A DNA stretch of 64,000 bases from Albula goreensis (taxonomy: Eukaryota > Chordata > Actinopteri > Albuliformes > Albulidae). Shown here piece after piece: positions 60,501-64,000 of this stretch. The notes under the pieces are model-generated. The model ran no database searches. It had not been told where the DNA came from and worked only from the letters and a program-made list of their open reading frames with translations. The DNA lies in the NCBI GenBank assembly GCA_022829145.1, contig CM040750.1:5270255-5334254 (forward strand), read 5' to 3'. The position numbers were made by a program, and so were the translations under genes. Each line of letters begins with the position of its first letter. Position 1 is the first letter of the stretch.

Positions 60501-61680
60501 GCAATGAAGACTAGCACAGACGAAAGGAGATGAGGAGGGGAGGGGGCGAGGGAGAGGGAAGATACAATAAAAAGATTATTTCTGAGCACCGGCAAGCAGG
60601 AGAGAGCACCCAAGAGCCCCGAGGGGAAGGCTGAACAGGACGTAACATGGCACCCTCATACAGCTTTTTTCACTCTCGCACACACTGTTTGACCTCTTTT
60701 TCTGCCTGCCATAATTGTTGCGAGGAGCTCAGGATATCTCCATAGCACCTCTTCCTGTTGACTCACATTACACAGACATACCCACCACCCCACTATGAGG
60801 GGAACCCTAATATGAAAACCTTAAAAAAATACTCCTGAATGTGTACGGTCTCTGACTCTGCCGCTATGACGCTAGAGATTTATCATGTTTGCACTTATTT
60901 TCATCTCCTCCTTGCTTTATACTGTAAACAATACCAACTGACTAGAACAAAGGCCCATGTGAGAGGGAGACCACATCAGAGGTACAGCCACCAAACAATC
61001 GAAACCGAGAGGCATGATCAAAACTGCATTGTGTGGAAATATGAAGTCATGTATTCCTTGACATAAACACTGATGAAGTTGAGTAGTATGCACATACATC
61101 AAGTCTTGAGGACAGTCAGAGAAATTCTCTGTATTCTTCAAGTCATGTGCTCCTCTCTTTAAAAAACCAAAAAAAAAAAAAGTAAAAATCTGTCTTAGCC
61201 AGATCCAGTGTTTGTTTTGTGAGCATGTGTTCTCTCTGACTCACTTAAGACAAGCTGGGAGCTGTGTGCTTTCTGTGATGAATCAGTGTTTGCTTTCACT
61301 GCCAAAGCAACAAAGTACATAAGCGAGGACAACACCTACATTCTGCAATGTCTAAAATGAAACAGACAATGGCAAGGTGGTGTTAGTTGACTTTATTGAA
61401 TGATTTACATTCAGTTTTGCTTCAAGAAAGTTTTAAACACTCTACTCAAGTGGAATTCAGACTAGAATTGCTTGCTTGTACAAATCAGTTTTACAATCAA
61501 TTATTGATTTTAATTCACAGATGACGATCTGAAGAAGTATATGTCTAGCTGCAATACAAAACTTATTCACGGGCTGTGACAGAAATCGAAAACATAATAA
61601 TGCTGATCCAAGCAGACTGGAGAAGCTATTTAGCGACATCTCGTGACTGTTTGAAACTAATGCATGTATGTTTCCTTTGC
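57576..61680. other. Intergenic region between ESRP1 and WASHC5
   Basis: About 4 kb of AT-rich sequence. Open stretches (for example 59247-59729 on the - strand) lack homology, codon bias or splice structure. A TTTATT at 61392-61397 could be a poly(A) signal of an unknown - strand transcript, but I cannot name a gene. A purine-rich patch lies at about 60515-60560. Confidence 0.5.
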
Positions 61681-62849
61681 CGAAGGTAGGTGGCGCACTG
61701 TCCCTACGACAGCTTTACGGAACTCATGTGATACACTTGTCATGTGATCCGTCAGAACAGGAATTGAAGAGGCAAAATAGGTGGGTAAAAATGAGCCAGC
61801 TCGACCATGCATTTTAGCTCATTTTTGTGTTACTCACAAACGTGCACGACAGTAAATGTGTTTTAGGTTAGAATAGCCCCATTTGCCTTTTGTTTTGCAG
61901 CGGAATTTACAAGCTAACATTATATAGATTCATTACCGTTTTGTTTGGCGATCTGATGGAGAGAGGACTTGCCTTGCTTTGTAGTATATCTCATTTCCAA
62001 GAAACAGGAACAATCTCGATGTTTTATTCTGTCATGAGTTCTTACCAGTCATTGTGATACGTGTTGAATGTAGAGTAAATGTAACTGATCAGACATGTAC
62101 AAATTATATAAACACACTGAATGCTAATGGACAACGACTTGCAGCCATTGATATTCGGCAGCATCCAGAAGAATCAATTGTTCAAATGAAATCCCGTTTA
62201 AAATGTTGCCTACCGGGCACTATACTGTAGATAATTTGATAAACCCAAATTCAATAATAATTAAATCACTGACCTCCCACAGCGTCGTCAGGTGCTCTAC
62301 AATAACCCAAATTATAATGTAGAATCGGCCGATATTTAGTTAAAAAAATATTGCAACGGTTTTGCATCTGTTATAGAATTACGGTTCCCAGGGGTTTTTC
62401 TCTCTTTTTGTGGATGTTTTACTGTCGCCTGTGTATAGTTTCCTGAAACTGTGTAGTGTCACCGGAGGGATTACATCTAGAACAGTTCTAATTGTTGCTG
62501 CTAGCTGTACAGTAACTATTTGTAACTGCATAGCTACAGTCTTTTGCTTTCATTGTCAGTCCCGCTCATCAATGTGGTACAATACTGTTGTATTGATGAA
62601 GCCTGACAGCTCCTTTATTGACCTTGCTTTTGAAGGTTAAATGACTTAATTTACTTTTATGTGGATCATCAGGAGTTACCTTGCGTTGCTATTGTGTTGA
62701 CTTCAGGATCTGTGCCAATGTTGGATGAGGTTTTCGTGAAGCTGGCAGGTTCCCTCCTCTCCCCTCAGTGTTGGACTAAGCTCATGAGGTGCTCCACCCA
62801 GCCCCTCTGGTTCTGAAGGATCGCCTCGGGTCTTCACCTCTGAAGGGCC
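61681..62849 (+). other. washc5: WASHC5 5' flank and probable 5' UTR
   Basis: Likely promoter and non-coding first exon. A probable acceptor (ttgacttcag) ends at 62706, so the exon with the start codon may begin at 62707 and carry an upstream ORF at 62718-62816. Confidence 0.45.
61724..61747. promoter_or_regulatory. washc5: Paired TCATGTGA motifs near the WASHC5 5' end
   Basis: TCATGTGA occurs at 61724-61731 and again at 61740-61747. This is the M-box form of the MiT/TFE (TFEB, TFE3, MITF) site. It lies about 1.1 kb before the WASHC5 ATG, where a non-coding first exon could be. Function is inferred. Confidence 0.35.
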
Positions 62850-63955
62850 ATGGTGGACTTCCTCGCAGAGAATAATCTCTGCGGCCAGGCTGTCCTCAGG
62901 ATCGTATCCCGGGGAAACGCCATCATCGCTGAACTCCTCCGCCTGTCCGAGTTTATCCCTGCTGTCTTCAGGCTCAGAGACAAGAGCGACCAGCAGAAAT
63001 ATGGAGACATCATCTGTGACTTCAGCTACTTTAAGGTGAGTTCGATCATCGACAGATTGATTTTTAAAATAAAAGTAAATGATGCACCTTATGTTATGAA
63101 CACTAAGACAGCGCTTTGGGTTTTTTTTTTTGCCTTTCAGGGTCAGGAGTACTACGAGAGCAAATTAGAGGCCAAGCCAGAGCTTCAAGACCTAGATGAG
63201 GAATTCCGTGAAAATAATATTGAAATACTGTCACGGTTTTACCTTGCATTTGAGAGTGTCCACAAGTACATTGTGGATCTTATAAGGTAATGACATTTAC
63301 AGGCTGACGGCAAAGCGTAACATGATCAACTATAACAGACCATGCTGAGTCTTACACATGAGTATTCACTAAAGGGTGAAGAAACACCTTTTTGTGACTC
63401 TTGTAAGACTCCTTTAATTCTCAAGCATGTTTTAGAATACTGTTCTGCTTTTACTGCCATTTTGGCAAAGGTTTTACTCTGAAGGATCTTTAAAAGATAT
63501 TTTCACTAAGGTACCTCTGGGAAACATTTTAGAATTTTTAATCACAACTACATATAAAGTATTCTGTATAGGTGTTTCTTTGTGCTGTATAAGGTTTGTT
63601 CTACTCTGTGACCATATTTGTATATTTATTGTATGCTTTGTCTTTATTGTTTGGTATTTATTTATTGATATTTTGGTTTGGTGCCGATTTGTCTTAAATA
63701 TCAAATATCATCATCGTCATCACTGTAATGAGCCATCACATCCTCACTAATGTCAATGGTATTACTTTATTATGCTTATAAGTATCGCTGACAACAGTGG
63801 CTTTGTGATAGTCCATTGACTTCAACTGAAGGGTCTGTTTCACACTTATCGATTACATCATTTCTTACAGGTATTTAGATGACCTTAATGAAGGAGTATA
63901 CATTCAGCAGACTTTGGAAACGGTTCTGTTGAATGAAGATGGGAAGCAGCTGTTG
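62850..63955 (+). CDS. washc5: WASHC5 (strumpellin), WASH complex subunit, N-terminal part
   Basis: Strumpellin is a core subunit of the five-part WASH complex that activates Arp2/3 on endosomes for cargo sorting. Human mutations cause spastic paraplegia SPG8. Coding exons 62850-63035, 63141-63286 and 63871-63955 join in phase and the gene runs off the right edge after GTAAGT. The 139 visible residues start [20 protein letters not shown] and include [54 protein letters not shown] and [17 protein letters not shown]. They differ from human only at scattered positions. The ATG has a strong context (GGGCCATGG). Confidence 0.96.
63287..63870 (+). other. washc5: WASHC5 intron 2
   Basis: 584 bp, GTAATG to ttacag, AT-rich, no features. 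Intron 1 is only 105 bp (63036-63140) with a T-rich acceptor. Confidence 0.65.
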
Positions 63956-64000
63956 GTAAGTAACGTATTTAGGCGATTCGTCACCTCAGATAGCTGATAT

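Noticed and set aside
61457..61639. 60-codon - strand open frame followed by AATAAA on the - strand (61392-61397)
   Set aside because: Considered as the end of a neighbour divergent from WASHC5, such as NSMCE2, but the peptide is not recognisable and no second exon was found.

Overview
This is a piece of a vertebrate nuclear genome, almost certainly a ray-finned (teleost-type) fish. The genes have many short exons with GT-AG introns and polyadenylation signals. The introns carry fish-style tRNA-derived SINE relics, a decayed Tc1/mariner transposase, and many micro- and minisatellites. No prokaryotic, organellar or viral gene is visible.

Layout from left to right. (1) 364-4499, + strand: the 3' part of a RING/TRAF-type zinc-finger protein of the RNF151/NRDP1 class. 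The RING part lies off the left edge. (2) 6303-38027, - strand: all 24 coding exons of VIRMA (virilizer, KIAA1429), the large scaffold of the m6A writer complex. It is tail-to-tail with gene 1. (3) 39765-55730, + strand: all 15 coding exons of ESRP1, the epithelial splicing regulator, head-to-head with VIRMA across about 1.7 kb. (4) 62850 to the right edge, + strand: the first three coding exons of WASHC5 (strumpellin, WASH complex). The 4 kb between ESRP1 and WASHC5 has no gene I can support.

VIRMA and ESRP1 act at successive layers of RNA processing (m6A deposition and epithelial alternative splicing). From memory, their head-to-head order matches human 8q22.1. WASHC5 is an endosomal actin regulator that in human lies far away on 8q24.13, so synteny breaks to the right of ESRP1.

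The most unusual signals concern splicing. A 51-bp tandem duplication copies the end of ESRP1 exon 11 with its 5' splice site, in frame. ESRP1 exon 12 keeps a 12-nt tandem donor pair like the mammalian CKLP switch. ESRP1 intron 7 is GC-AG. A cluster of CAGGTR E-boxes sits in front of ESRP1. VIRMA introns carry a roughly 38-copy 33-bp minisatellite of acceptor-like units next to exon 10, and a 133-bp UG tract forming the acceptor of exon 18. The last VIRMA exon has an apparent one-base frameshift that a cryptic upstream acceptor could bypass.

Exon limits were set by hand from splice consensus, phase continuity and remembered vertebrate homologues. No alignment or database search was run.
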